From assembly GCF_003471165.1 (NCBI RefSeq), contig NZ_QRIL01000011.1, positions 1 through 44,778 of the forward strand: a stretch of 44,778 nucleotides of DNA. Direction: 5' to 3'. The notes under the pieces are model-generated. The model saw only the letters and a list, made by a program, of their open reading frames with translations. It ran no database searches and was not told the origin of the DNA. The DNA is from Ruminococcus sp. AM22-13 (GTDB taxonomy: Bacteria > Bacillota > Clostridia > Lachnospirales > Lachnospiraceae). How positions within the stretch are numbered: position 1 is the stretch's first letter; each line of letters begins with the position of its first letter. Of the stretch, positions 17,073 through 26,619 are shown one piece after another. The position numbers were made by a program, and so were the translations under genes.

Positions 17073-18409
17073 GATGCAAGCATTTTTGTAGACTTTCGGA
17101 TGCACCACAGGCATGTTGGAAGAATATAACAGGTTGCTGTGACCCAGGCGGTCTGGTCTGCGAAACAGATGGCTGTAAAGCCAAAAGTTCCTACAAATCC
17201 AAGACAGACAACTGTTCTGGCAATCATTTCTGTTACGCCGGAGAAAACGGCTCTGCCTGAATATCCAAGTCCCTGGGTTACCATACGGGCAACATTGAGA
17301 ATACCAAGACTCCAGTAGAAAAATCCCATACATCTGAGGTATTTGGCAGAGGCATCCAAAACTGCCACCGCACTCTTTCCAACAAACAGCATAGAAAGTG
17401 TACGCCCTGCAAAAATCAGTAAAATTCCCGCCGCAATACCATATCCTACTCCCACTGTAATACCACAGCGCAATCCTTTCTTAATCCTGTCAGACTGTCC
17501 TGCTCCAAGATTCTGACTGCAGAATACAGATGCAGATGTTGCGATAGCATCAAATGGACACATGGTAAACTGCTTGATCTTCATTGCTGCCGTAAATGCG
17601 GATACATAAGTACTTCCAAGCCCGTTATTAGCAGACTGCATAACCATACTTCCGATAGCTGTGATGGAGAACTGAAGTCCCGTAGGCATTCCCATTGCCA
17701 GAAGTTCCTTTACTGCATCCCCCTTTATTGCCCTGTTTTCTTTCTTAAGCCACAGGAGTTTCATCTTGCAGATGATAAAAATAAGGCACAAGATTCCACT
17801 GATCGCCTGTGCGGAAATTGTTGCAATGGCAGCTCCGGCACATCCAAGTTTCAGCACTACAATACAGAATAAATCCAGAAAAATGTTCAGAACAGCAGAT
17901 AACGCCAGAAATATAAACGGTGTCCTGCTGTCTCCCACTGACCTCAAAATACTGGACAGATAGTTATATAAAATCGTAAAGGGAATCCCCAGGAAAATGA
18001 TCAGCAGATAACTATATGCATTGTCATAAATGTCCTCCGGTACTGATAGAATATGTAATATCTGAGGACATAAAACGCTGCATAATACTGTAAGAATCAC
18101 TGCAATTCCTGCACATAACCCAGCTCCATTAAAGATATAATCCCGCATTTTCTCTATCTTTTCCGCGCCAAAATATTTAGCTACAGGAACGCCAAAACCT
18201 GTACAGCTTCCCATACAGAATCCAAGTACCAGAAACTGTATACTGCTGCTGGCTCCTACACTTGCCAGTGCTTTTGCCCCAAGGATCTGGCCTACAATCG
18301 CAGCGTCAATAATATTATAGGTCTGTTGCAGCAGGTTTCCTAATAATAAAGGAAACGCAAACTGTAACATCAGTTTCAGTGGATTACCCTTTATCATAGA
18401 TGTGGTCAT
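17042..18409 (-). CDS. MATE-family multidrug/metabolite exporter
   Basis: A 455-aa polytopic membrane protein with twelve expected helices. It has the MATE landmarks GNPLKLMLQFAFPLLLGNLLQQTYNIIDAAIVGQILG and, in the second half, MGMPTGLQFSITAIGSMVMQSANN. MATE proteins export cationic compounds with Na+ or H+ antiport. The last 11 or so residues (ASIAVRVNNAS) and the stop are encoded by the right arm of the MITE-like repeat, so the original C-terminus was replaced. This probably spares the transport core. It lies 96 bases downstream of GH32 and may be co-transcribed with it. Confidence 0.9.
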   Translation of the reverse strand: MTTSMIKGNPLKLMLQFAFPLLLGNLLQQTYNIIDAAIVGQILGAKALASVGASSSIQFLVLGFCMGSCTGFGVPVAKYFGAEKIEKMRDYIFNGAGLCAGIAVILTVLCSVLCPQILHILSVPEDIYDNAYSYLLIIFLGIPFTILYNYLSSILRSVGDSRTPFIFLALSAVLNIFLDLFCIVVLKLGCAGAAIATISAQAISGILCLIFIICKMKLLWLKKENRAIKGDAVKELLAMGMPTGLQFSITAIGSMVMQSANNGLGSTYVSAFTAAMKIKQFTMCPFDAIATSASVFCSQNLGAGQSDRIKKGLRCGITVGVGYGIAAGILLIFAGRTLSMLFVGKSAVAVLDASAKYLRCMGFFYWSLGILNVARMVTQGLGYSGRAVFSGVTEMIARTVVCLGFVGTFGFTAICFADQTAWVTATCYILPTCLWCIRKSTKMLASIAVRVNNAS

Positions 18410-18505
18410 TTCTATTTACTCCCATCCTCTATATTTCTATAACGTTTTCATAAGTTAAACAGATATTCGAAAAAATCTGAGATTCCGATTTCTGAAATTT
18501 CTGAT

Positions 18506-20155
18506 TTATTTCCAGATGGATTTCATTTCACAAATTTTCACCTGCGCATCTTTTTCACTGTTCAGGCAGAACATCCCCTGTCTGTTACTATTGTAGAACA
18601 GTCTGGTTCCAACATCTTCTCCATCATTTAAATATACCTCAATTGTTCTTCCGTCTACAAAAATTTCTGCATTTCTGCATTTCTCCACAGAAGAAACAAA
18701 CTGTACCTTATCACTCTTCACACCGGCCATTTTAAAGAATACTTTTCCCCCTTCTGCAGTCAGACTGATGGATTTATCCCCATCCTGACCAAGAAGAATG
18801 TTGAAATCTCCTGTTTCTCCAAATGATACAGATGCATAATATCTGTTATCTGCAATGGAGCCGACTTTGATTTCACTGCCTGTGTCTTCATATACTGTAT
18901 CACCCAGAAGAGTATAAACTTCCTCTACAGGTTTTGTATATACATGTTCATTCTTCACATGGAGTTCTCTTGGCAGCGTCATGCTTCCATAAGCTCCCGG
19001 CTCTGTAGCAATATGCTCTCCATAGAAATCACTGATCCAACCGATCAGGATCCTGCGATCTTCATGCTGAAAGCTCTGCGCTGCATAGCAGTTGCTTCCA
19101 AAATCCACCCACTGCTGCGTATGGACATCCATTGCATCACCACTCCAGTCTCCCACGTAATATCTGCACTGCTGGAATCTTCCATATTCATCATAATGAC
19201 TCATCCATGCTCCCATAGCTACATATTTATCATCCAGTGGGAAAAAGTCCGGACACTCAATGGTTCTAATCTTTGTTTTCTCTGTAATCAGAGGACATCT
19301 GTATTTCCAGTTCTCTGCATCTTCAGATTCATACAGAAGAAATGTTCCTTTTTCATCTACGCATGCACCTAATACAATATAATACTTCTCACCGATCTTA
19401 ATTACTTTCGGGTCGCGGAAATCATAGTTAGTACCTTCCGGTTTCTCCCTGATAATCTCTTTTTCCGGCTCAAAATGAATCATATCACTACTCTTTGTCA
19501 TTGTCTGATACTGAATAGTATCCCATCCGTCATCCTGAGGTCCGATATGTCTTGTGAGATAGAAGTACACCTCATCTCCCATCGGAAGTGCACTTCCGGA
19601 GAAAGCACCACCTTTAATCGCAAGATTATCCAGGATTTCTTCCTGAGGCTCTAACACAACCGGAAGATGTATCCAATGCACCAGATCCCTGCTTGCTGCA
19701 TGTCCCCAGTACATATTATTCCACTCCTGTTTAAAAGGATTCAGCTGGTAGAAAAGGTGATAATAACCCTTAAACCAGCAAAGTCCGTTCGGATCATTGT
19801 TCCAGTTCACAACCGGCGAAAAATGAAACTGCTCTCTGTACGGAGTGTCAATGAATTTAAAAAATTCTTCTTTATTCATTGCTTTAAAATTGTCTGTGGT
19901 ATTCAGTACGCAAATTCCATTCTTCAGGATATTTTCACATTCGCTTAAATAAGCAAAGGTAATGGTGCAGTCCTGTGCAGTAATCTCGTATTCTGTATCT
20001 TTATCTGTCTGGAACTTGATCCAGTTCCCATAGATATGCTGCAGTTCTTTTATTTCTGTTTTGTTTTCTTTTATCTTCTTCAGGCTCACACTACCTTTTT
20101 TTCCGGCTTCTGGTTTTACAAATAATTCCAGACATTCATAGTTTCCTGTATACAT
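18506..20155 (-). CDS. GH32 family beta-fructosidase (invertase/levanase type)
   Basis: Clan GH-J enzyme hydrolysing sucrose or fructo-oligosaccharides. It has the nucleophile D121 in WNNDPNGLCWF, the transition-state stabiliser D248 in FRDPKV, and the acid/base E300 in ECPDFF, followed by a C-terminal beta-sandwich (about 400-549). About 100 residues precede the catalytic propeller, longer than in standard intracellular sucrose hydrolases. There is no signal peptide, so it acts on imported sugar. The start at 20155 (MYTGNYE) follows AGGGGA; an upstream in-frame ATG at 20194 has no site. Its transporter partner is probably the GPH permease upstream. Confidence 0.93.
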   Translation of the reverse strand: MYTGNYECLELFVKPEAGKKGSVSLKKIKENKTEIKELQHIYGNWIKFQTDKDTEYEITAQDCTITFAYLSECENILKNGICVLNTTDNFKAMNKEEFFKFIDTPYREQFHFSPVVNWNNDPNGLCWFKGYYHLFYQLNPFKQEWNNMYWGHAASRDLVHWIHLPVVLEPQEEILDNLAIKGGAFSGSALPMGDEVYFYLTRHIGPQDDGWDTIQYQTMTKSSDMIHFEPEKEIIREKPEGTNYDFRDPKVIKIGEKYYIVLGACVDEKGTFLLYESEDAENWKYRCPLITEKTKIRTIECPDFFPLDDKYVAMGAWMSHYDEYGRFQQCRYYVGDWSGDAMDVHTQQWVDFGSNCYAAQSFQHEDRRILIGWISDFYGEHIATEPGAYGSMTLPRELHVKNEHVYTKPVEEVYTLLGDTVYEDTGSEIKVGSIADNRYYASVSFGETGDFNILLGQDGDKSISLTAEGGKVFFKMAGVKSDKVQFVSSVEKCRNAEIFVDGRTIEVYLNDGEDVGTRLFYNSNRQGMFCLNSEKDAQVKICEMKSIWK

Positions 20156-20242
20156 ATGTAAAAATCCCCTTTCTGAATTTTGTCTCTGATTCACTATATA
20201 TCAAAGTATCGTACTGACCTTCTGCCGACATAATCTTACTAT

Positions 20243-20270
20243 ATCATAACAAAATCACGGGGAGTTTCAA
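20243..20270 (-). promoter_or_regulatory. Promoter of the GH32 gene
   Basis: The minus strand has TTGAAA (20265-20270), 16 bases, then TATGAT (20243-20248). It lies after the terminator at 20322, so GH32 can be transcribed apart from the transporter. Confidence 0.55.
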
Positions 20271-20321
20271 TAAAATATTTTGACATTTTTTTATACTATT
20301 TTATCCTGTATGACCACATAT

Positions 20322-20357
20322 AAAAAGGATGCCGGGAGCAAATCCGACATCCTTTTT
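20322..20357. terminator. Terminator between the GPH transporter and GH32
   Basis: AAAAAGGATG(C)CGG pairs with CCG(A)CATCCTTTTT around GAGCAAAT, with A/T runs on both sides. It ends the GH5-transporter transcript on the minus strand. Confidence 0.8.
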
Positions 20358-20377
20358 ACTGTTAGCTTATGTTTATT

Positions 20378-20420
20378 TACAGCAATCCTCATAAACAATA
20401 CATTTGAGAGGATTGCTATA
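20378..20420. repeat. MITE-like repeat, copy 2 (short hairpin form)
   Basis: AGCAATCCTC (20381-20390) pairs with GAGGATTGCT (20408-20417). The left half, TACAGCAATCCTC followed by ATAAACAATACATTTGAG, aligns well with both arms of the copy at 16929-17072, so it is a shortened relative. Confidence 0.6.
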
Positions 20421-20454
20421 GAAATGATGCAATTTATTTGTTATCCTGCTACTA

Positions 20455-21839
20455 TTATTCGCCTCTGTGTTTACCCTGAGACAGATCTTCCACTACTTTT
20501 GCATAGTATTTATCTACATTGAAGAATGCCATGCAGATTACACAGATTACACATGTGATCACCGGTACCCATGCGAATGCGATTGAAATAGAGGACAGTG
20601 CAGACGCGCTCTGAACCTTAAGCTGTGCGTCAAATCCACCTGCTGCAAGGATCCAGCCAAGTGCTGCTGTTCCCACACCGGAACCAACTTTCATACAGAA
20701 GGAAGAAGCTGCATTTCCCATACCTGCTGTGCCGTATCCATTATACCATTCACCATATGTGATCGCATCCTGAAGGCATCCAAACATAGTTGCTCCGCCG
20801 CATCCGAATCCAATACCTTTGATAACGGAAGAAAGGCAGATCAGAGAGTAGGAAGTTGTCAGTCCTGACAGTACGAAACCTACAGTTGCAACTGCCATTC
20901 CCCCCATAAACAGGTAACGTTTACTGATCTTCTTCATCAGGAATGGTGTGATGAACAGAGTTACGATCTGTGCAATTGACAGAAGGTTGGATACCATTGC
21001 ATAGTATCCGTCATTTCCCATATTGTACATTGTGAAGTATACTGCTGAACCAAAGAAGCAGGACATCATAAAGTACATAGCGAACAGACTTACTACCATT
21101 AACAGCCAGTATTTATTTTGAAAAGACCTTCCAGACCTTTTATAAAGGAAACCTGATTTTGGCCGCCTTCTGCGCTTTCTTCATGTACACGTTCCTGGCA
21201 TACAAAGAACATGAACATATTCAGTACGATAAATACGATCATCAGTACTACAAAAGTCATTGTCCAGCCCTTCTGAGTGTAAGCATCTCCGCCACCGAAG
21301 AAGCCTGTCATTTTCAGAACAACTGTGTTGATTGTCATAGTTCCGGCTGTAGCCAGAAGGTTACGGAAGTTTCCGAGAAGTCCTCTTTCATACTGGTTCA
21401 TTGTCATCAGTCCCTGCATAGTTGCATATGGAACGTTAATACCTGTATAGAAGATTGTGGAAACAAGGTTATATGTAAGGAACATATATGCGATCTGCAC
21501 TTTTCCTGCAAATGCAGACGGTACGCTGAACATTAAAACTGTACATACTGCCAGCGGAATACATAATCTTGCGATCCATGGGCGGGCTTTTCCCCATTTA
21601 CTGTGTGTATGGTCTACGATGTAACCCATTGCAAGGTCAGAAATTCCATCCAGGAATTTGGAAATTGCAATGATAGATGCTGCTGCCGCTGCACTTGCAC
21701 CAATTACGTTTGTGTAATATACCAGCAGGAATGCACTGATTGCAGAGTACACCAGGTTTCCTGCATAGTCGCCGATACCATAAGCAAATCTCTCAAGGAA
21801 AGACAGCTTAGCATCCGGATTCATGTTTACGTTCTTCAT
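20455..21839 (-). pseudogene. GPH-family (MelB-type) sugar:cation symporter, frameshifted
   Basis: Glycoside-pentoside-hexuronide symporter, expected at about 460 aa with twelve helices. The N-terminal part (21839 down to about 21118) has FAYGIGDYAGNLVYS and the DHTHSKWGKARPWI loop. The C-terminal part (from MVVSLFAMYF, 21099 down to 20455) follows in another frame. The first frame ends FKINTGC-stop. Adding one A to the four-A run (four T on plus at 21116-21119) restores FKNKYWLLMVVSLF, the expected family sequence. So there is a single-base deletion: a true mutation, a sequencing error or a slippage site. The ribosome site GGGAG supports the start. It lies between GH5 and GH32, fitting a role in bringing in their substrate. 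Confidence 0.85.
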
Positions 21840-21919
21840 AATCTTTTCTCCCTGTATGCTGTTGTAATTTTTTCATTCTCATCACAACAGGTGCTCTTTA
21901 CTTTTCAATAAATCTGTTC

Positions 21920-23086
21920 TTATTTCTCAATCGGAAACCATCCGAAGTCCACACATCTGCCGAAATCCCAGCTGTCCCAGCCTACCCAGCCAGGTGTGTT
22001 TACTGTATCTGTAAGAAGCTTGTAACTCCAGTAGAAATATCCGCTTCCTGCGTTCCATGCGTCAAGCTGTGCCTCAGCAACTGCGTTGTAGATTTTCTTC
22101 TTTTTCTCAGCACTTACTGTTTCCTGTGCCATGCCTTCTACACCGTTGAGAACTGTCTGTCCGCCCTTTGTATCGCATCCAACTGCAAGAGAGTTAAACA
22201 GGCACCACTCGCCGCAGATTACCGGGAAGTATTCCTGCATTTCTGCGATGTCTTTTTTCAGCTCTTTTACATATTTCACATACTCTTCTACAGTCTGCTC
22301 ACAGCCCTTCATTTCTGCAACCATCAGATACTGGTGAGTATCCAGAACTACGTTCTTGTACTTATCTTCACGCATAAAATCTTTCCATGCTTTTAAACAG
22401 AATGCATCATGGAATACCACATATTTGTCTTCCGGCATATGTCTGCGAATTCTTTCGTATGCTTCCAGATAAAAACCACGGATGAATTCCATTGTATTTG
22501 GTTTTGTTCCTTTGGCTTTCTCAGGATCAACTGCAGGATAGCGCTCTGTAACCTTCATGGATTCCCACATATCTTCCAGTATTGGCTCGTTCAGGATTTC
22601 AATTCCCCACAATCCTTTTCTTGTTCCGTATCTCTCTGCCAGTCTTTCCAGTACTGTAAGTTCGAATTCCACTTCGTCCGGCTCCTGTGACCACTTGCAT
22701 ACACCGCTGATTCCACCATTGTCAAATCCATTCTGGCTGTCCGGTGCTGTATGAAGATCGATCAGAATCTGCAGACCGTATTTCTCAGCCCAGTTAAATG
22801 CTTTGTCCAATTCTTCAATACATCCAATGAATGGTTCTCTGTCACCGAAAATGAAATATGGAACCGGGATTCTTACTGCATCCATTCCCATGGATTTAAT
22901 TCTTGTGAAGTCTCTTTCTGTAATGTACTCAGAACGATGGATCTTGATTCTTGCTTCGTAGACTTCTTTGGAGAGCTGTGTGGGCAGATAGTATTCATCT
23001 TCTGCTGTTGTGCCCTCAAACAAAGACGGACTCATCCATTTTTCAAGTACCAGCCAGTTTCCAAGATTGACTCCTTTTACTTTCAT
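21920..23086 (-). CDS. GH5 family glycosidase (exo-beta-glucanase-like)
   Basis: A 388-aa (beta/alpha)8 barrel of clan GH-A. It has an N-terminal GVNLGNWLVLEKWMSPSLF resembling the exo-1,3-beta-glucanase-like branch of GH5, DAVRIPVPYFIFGD, ILIDLHTAPDSQNGFDNGG, the acid/base E167 in ILNEP and the nucleophile E293 in VICGEWCLF. There is no signal peptide, so it probably trims short imported beta-glucosides. The exact linkage cannot be told. The start at 23086 follows GGGAGG; the longer frame to 23146 has no site. It is first in a transcript with the GPH transporter and divergent from the AraC gene. Confidence 0.88.
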   Translation of the reverse strand: MKVKGVNLGNWLVLEKWMSPSLFEGTTAEDEYYLPTQLSKEVYEARIKIHRSEYITERDFTRIKSMGMDAVRIPVPYFIFGDREPFIGCIEELDKAFNWAEKYGLQILIDLHTAPDSQNGFDNGGISGVCKWSQEPDEVEFELTVLERLAERYGTRKGLWGIEILNEPILEDMWESMKVTERYPAVDPEKAKGTKPNTMEFIRGFYLEAYERIRRHMPEDKYVVFHDAFCLKAWKDFMREDKYKNVVLDTHQYLMVAEMKGCEQTVEEYVKYVKELKKDIAEMQEYFPVICGEWCLFNSLAVGCDTKGGQTVLNGVEGMAQETVSAEKKKKIYNAVAEAQLDAWNAGSGYFYWSYKLLTDTVNTPGWVGWDSWDFGRCVDFGWFPIEK

Positions 23087-23118
23087 GTTTTCCTCCCTGA
23101 TATTGGTATAAATTTTAC

Positions 23119-23143
23119 ATATCCGGAAACGTCTTTCCGATAT
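23119..23143 (-). promoter_or_regulatory. Inverted repeat in the GH5 leader (candidate operator)
   Basis: ATATCCGGAAA-CGTC-TTTCCGATAT is an interrupted palindrome with a CGGAAA/TTTCCG core, about 33 bases upstream of the GH5 start. It could be an operator or an mRNA hairpin. The binding factor is unknown. Confidence 0.35.
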
Positions 23144-23317
23144 CAATTTACTTTCGCGCGCTCTTTATTTTTCAATCATTATTTTATCTGTGAAAATGCG
23201 AATTTTATATTATAATTCTCAGTTTTTTATCACTTTTCACGGCAAATATGTTATGATATAAATACTTATATATGTTCCCTTTTATATCGCTTTCGTTAAT
23301 AACAGGAGGAATCCGCC

Positions 23318-24562
23318 ATGAATTTTAATATAGATTATCTCATGCAGCATATTTCCTATGAATTACATACAATTATAAAAAACTGGACAGACACTTTATC
23401 TTCACAGACAAAGCCGGAAGTTGTCTGTGCACGTAAAGATATAAGCGATGAATATCTGCCATTTTCTGTTTTTACGGATTCTATTTTAAATGCAGAAGAT
23501 ACTTTCAATCTTGCCAACAATCCTCTTATCTTCTCTGCCGGAACTGCTGACCAGCAGATTTTTTACGCATACATTGCTGCAGGAAAGAAATATCTGCTCA
23601 TTGGACCTGTAGTGTTTTCGTCCTTTATACAGACGAATTTACATATAAACCTGCCTTTCCTGGCACAGAAAGATCTTACTCCTGTCTTCTGCTGCAATTT
23701 TTATTATTTCTGCTCCAATGTGCTTCTGGCCCATAATCTGTTCAGTGAATCTCCTCTTATCCGGGATGATCTCATTTCTTCTAATTGCGTGAAAAAGGCA
23801 GAAGACTATGATATTATGTGTAATTATTCTGCACTTGTTTTCGAGCGCCAGGAAATGGACGAGCCGCATAATCCCTATGACCAGGAAATCCGCGAATCCT
23901 TAAGTATTGAGAACGGAGATATGGAAATGTACCGCAAAAGTATCAGCGAAGATTATATAGGAAAACTTGGAACTCTTTCCAAAGACGCATTGAGAAATAG
24001 CAAGAATCTGTCAATTGTTCTCATGACTCTTGCCAGCCGCGCTGCGATCCGCGGCGGTCTGCTGCCGGAAATAGCTTTCTCTATGAGCGATATTTTTATA
24101 CAGAAAATAGAAGAAATGACGGATCCTGTAGTAACCGTGAATCTGGCCCGCCAGTTTCAGATGGAGTATATCAAAGCAGTTGCCGAAATCCGTCAGCAAA
24201 AAAAAGTTTCTTCTGATATTGCCTCCAAAAATATCTGGGTGGAACAGTCCAAAGATTACATTTTTAAACATTTACACGAAAAAATCCGCATCCAGAATAT
24301 TGCAGAGTATCTGCATCTGAATGCGAATTATCTTTCTGAACTATTCAGGCAATGTGAAAACATTACTCTTACGGACTTCATTTTACAGGAAAAGGTAAAG
24401 CTTACCAGGAATCTTCTGGCTTATTCCCCCTATTCTTATATTGAAATCGCCACTTATCTGGGATTTTCCTCTCAGAGTCATCTGGGAAAAGTGTTTAAAA
24501 AATATACAGGAATGACTCTGCGGCAGTATCGGGAAAAATACGGGCAGAACTTTAATAAATGA
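23318..24562 (+). CDS. AraC/XylS-family transcriptional regulator
   Basis: A 414-aa regulator. The N-terminal 290 residues are a sensor region (about 30-120 reads PFSVFTDSILNAEDTFNLANN and GPVVFSSFIQTNL) with no recognised AraC cupin motif. The C-terminal 100 residues form the double helix-turn-helix: IRIQNIAEYLHLNANYLSELF and the signature YSYIEIATYLGFSSQSHLGKVFKKYTGMTLRQYR. AGGAGG precedes the ATG. It is divergent from GH5, so it likely activates the GH5-GPH-GH32 sugar genes in response to their sugar (inference). Confidence 0.9.
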   Translation: MNFNIDYLMQHISYELHTIIKNWTDTLSSQTKPEVVCARKDISDEYLPFSVFTDSILNAEDTFNLANNPLIFSAGTADQQIFYAYIAAGKKYLLIGPVVFSSFIQTNLHINLPFLAQKDLTPVFCCNFYYFCSNVLLAHNLFSESPLIRDDLISSNCVKKAEDYDIMCNYSALVFERQEMDEPHNPYDQEIRESLSIENGDMEMYRKSISEDYIGKLGTLSKDALRNSKNLSIVLMTLASRAAIRGGLLPEIAFSMSDIFIQKIEEMTDPVVTVNLARQFQMEYIKAVAEIRQQKKVSSDIASKNIWVEQSKDYIFKHLHEKIRIQNIAEYLHLNANYLSELFRQCENITLTDFILQEKVKLTRNLLAYSPYSYIEIATYLGFSSQSHLGKVFKKYTGMTLRQYREKYGQNFNK

Positions 24563-24575
24563 ATGCTTTTCGCTG

Positions 24576-25034
24576 TTATGCCATTCCATTCACTGTTTTA
24601 TACTTATACAGCATCTCCGCATGATTCTGCTCCTCAATCTGTATATCAGCCAACAGCTTGCGTACACCACTATCGCCAAAGGCAAATACATCATCATTGT
24701 ATGTTCCTGACACCAGCTTCTCTGTACCAATACAGTCTGTTGCAAGAAACGCATCGTGTTGTTTATCTTCCGGTGAACTCATGGCTGTATAGACTGCTTT
24801 TGGCTGATAGTCTTTGCCTGATCTGTCATTACAGTTACATTCAGGCACACTACCTGAAAGAATCATTGACAAAGACTCATAATGCTTCTGTTCTTCCTGC
24901 TGGATATTCCGGAAAAGATTTTTAAGCTCCGGGTCCCTGGCCTGTTCTGCGTATTTTCCATACTTTTCCACACAGCTTTTCTCTTGTGTCTGAAGATCTT
25001 CGATTACTGAACGTTCCTTTTCTTTTAAAATCAT
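24576..25034 (-). CDS. CotF-family spore coat / ferritin-like protein
   Basis: A 152-aa, mainly helical protein with paired ferritin-like helices: QEKSCVEKYGKYAEQARDPELKNLFRNIQQEEQKHYESL and near the end DIQIEEQNHAEMLYKY. This fits the Coat F family common in spore-forming Clostridia. The E..EQKH and E..QNH spacing recalls carboxylate-histidine metal sites, but metal binding is not established. It is convergent with the AraC gene (13 bases between stops). GGAG precedes the ATG. Confidence 0.8.
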   Translation of the reverse strand: MILKEKERSVIEDLQTQEKSCVEKYGKYAEQARDPELKNLFRNIQQEEQKHYESLSMILSGSVPECNCNDRSGKDYQPKAVYTAMSSPEDKQHDAFLATDCIGTEKLVSGTYNDDVFAFGDSGVRKLLADIQIEEQNHAEMLYKYKTVNGMA

Positions 25035-25204
25035 AGTCTGTTGTCTCCTTTTTTAAGAAATACTGTATTTTGTTACATGAAAATAGTATGGATGAAAAAT
25101 GCTTTTTTATTCGCAATCCGCTTCGCTACTTGCTCATAACCGAAATACTATAACATCAGGATAGCTTTTTATTTACTTTGTGATATACTTATATCTGAAA
25201 TTTT

Positions 25205-25221
25205 TATAGCAGACTGCTATA
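25205..25221. repeat. MITE-like repeat, copy 3 (palindrome only)
   Basis: TATAGCAG-A-CTGCTATA is a perfect 8-bp dyad with the repeat-family end sequence, only 22 bases before the MATE start codon. It would lie in the promoter or leader. Confidence 0.5.
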
Positions 25222-25242
25222 GATTATGTGAGGGAATTTGCA

Positions 25243-26619
25243 ATGAAACGTATCGATTTTGAAAAAGGAACTGTAACCGGTAATATTCTGAATGCCGCCA
25301 TTCCCATGCTGGTGGCTCAGATATTGAATCTTTTATACAATATTGTAGACCGTATCTATATTGCCAGAATCCAGGATGTGGGTACAACAGCACTGGGTGC
25401 TGTGGGCTTATGCTTTCCGATCATCATGATCATCACAGCTTTCAGCAATCTCTTTGGCTCGGGAGGTTCCCCGATTTTCTCCATCAACCGTGGGAAAGGA
25501 GATTCCAGAACTGCTGATATGATCATGAATACCGCATTCACAATGTTATGCGGAAGTGCTGCTGTGCTGATGCTGGTCGGATTTCTTTTTGCCAGACCCT
25601 TACTAACTCTGTTTGGTGCTTCGGATGATGCTCTGGTTTATGCGTATCCATATCTGATGATCTACCTTCTGGGTACTCTTCCTTCCATGATTGCAACAGG
25701 AATGAACCCATTTATTAATGCACAGGGCTATGCCATTATCGGTATGCTGTCAGTGGCAGTCGGTGCAGTGGCAAATATTATTCTTGATCCGGTTTTTATT
25801 TTTGTTCTGGATATGGGGATTAAGGGTGCAGCCATTGCTACTGTGATCTCTCAGATTCTCTCCGCCTTGCTTGTATTTTATTTTCTTCATGGGAAATCAG
25901 AATTAAAGGTAAGATGGCTTCATATAAATGAGATTTCTGAGTGCACCAGACATGCCAGGGATATCATCAGCCTGGGGTCTGCCGGATTTATCATGCAGCT
26001 AACCAACAGTCTGGTAAGTATCTGCTGCAATAATGTTCTCTCAGTGACAGGCGGTGATATTTATATTTCTGTCATGACTATTATATCCAGTGTTCGCCAG
26101 ATGGTGGAGACGCCTATCCATGCGATCAATGAGGGAACCTCTCCTGTCCTCAGCTATAATTACGGAGCCAGACGACCTGACAGGGTAAAAAAGGCAAGTG
26201 TAGTTCTGATCATTATGGTTCTGGTTTATACGGGAATTGTGTGGAGCCTTATTCTTATTGCGCCTGAATTTCTCATTGGAATCTTCAGCTCTGACAAACT
26301 GCTATTGAAGGACGCAGTTCCTGCACTGAAACTTTACTTTGCAGCCTTTATTTTTATGGATCTGCAGTATATTGGTCAGACAGTATTTAAATCATTAAAT
26401 AAAAAAAAGCAGGCGATTTTTTTCTCCCTGCTTCGTAAAGTATTTATTGTGGTTCCACTGACCTATTTCCTGCCCTATGGATTACACATGGGCACAGATG
26501 GCGTGTTTATGGCTGAACCGGTATCTAATGTAATCGGTGGTTCTCTGTGCTTTATTACCATGTTGATTACAGTAATACCAGAACTGAATAAAATGGAAAC
26601 TACATATTTCCCAGAATAA
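25243..26619 (+). CDS. MATE-family efflux protein (second copy)
   Basis: A 458-aa transporter of the MATE superfamily, DinF/NorM-like (RIDFEKGTVTGNILNAAIPMLVAQILNLLYNIVDRIYIARI). It differs in sequence from the copy at 17042-18409. The GTG at 25228 forms part of the GTGAGGGA ribosome site, so the ATG at 25243 is the start. The C-terminus overlaps the convergent SseB gene by 20 bases. Confidence 0.9.
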   Translation: MKRIDFEKGTVTGNILNAAIPMLVAQILNLLYNIVDRIYIARIQDVGTTALGAVGLCFPIIMIITAFSNLFGSGGSPIFSINRGKGDSRTADMIMNTAFTMLCGSAAVLMLVGFLFARPLLTLFGASDDALVYAYPYLMIYLLGTLPSMIATGMNPFINAQGYAIIGMLSVAVGAVANIILDPVFIFVLDMGIKGAAIATVISQILSALLVFYFLHGKSELKVRWLHINEISECTRHARDIISLGSAGFIMQLTNSLVSICCNNVLSVTGGDIYISVMTIISSVRQMVETPIHAINEGTSPVLSYNYGARRPDRVKKASVVLIIMVLVYTGIVWSLILIAPEFLIGIFSSDKLLLKDAVPALKLYFAAFIFMDLQYIGQTVFKSLNKKKQAIFFSLLRKVFIVVPLTYFLPYGLHMGTDGVFMAEPVSNVIGGSLCFITMLITVIPELNKMETTYFPE

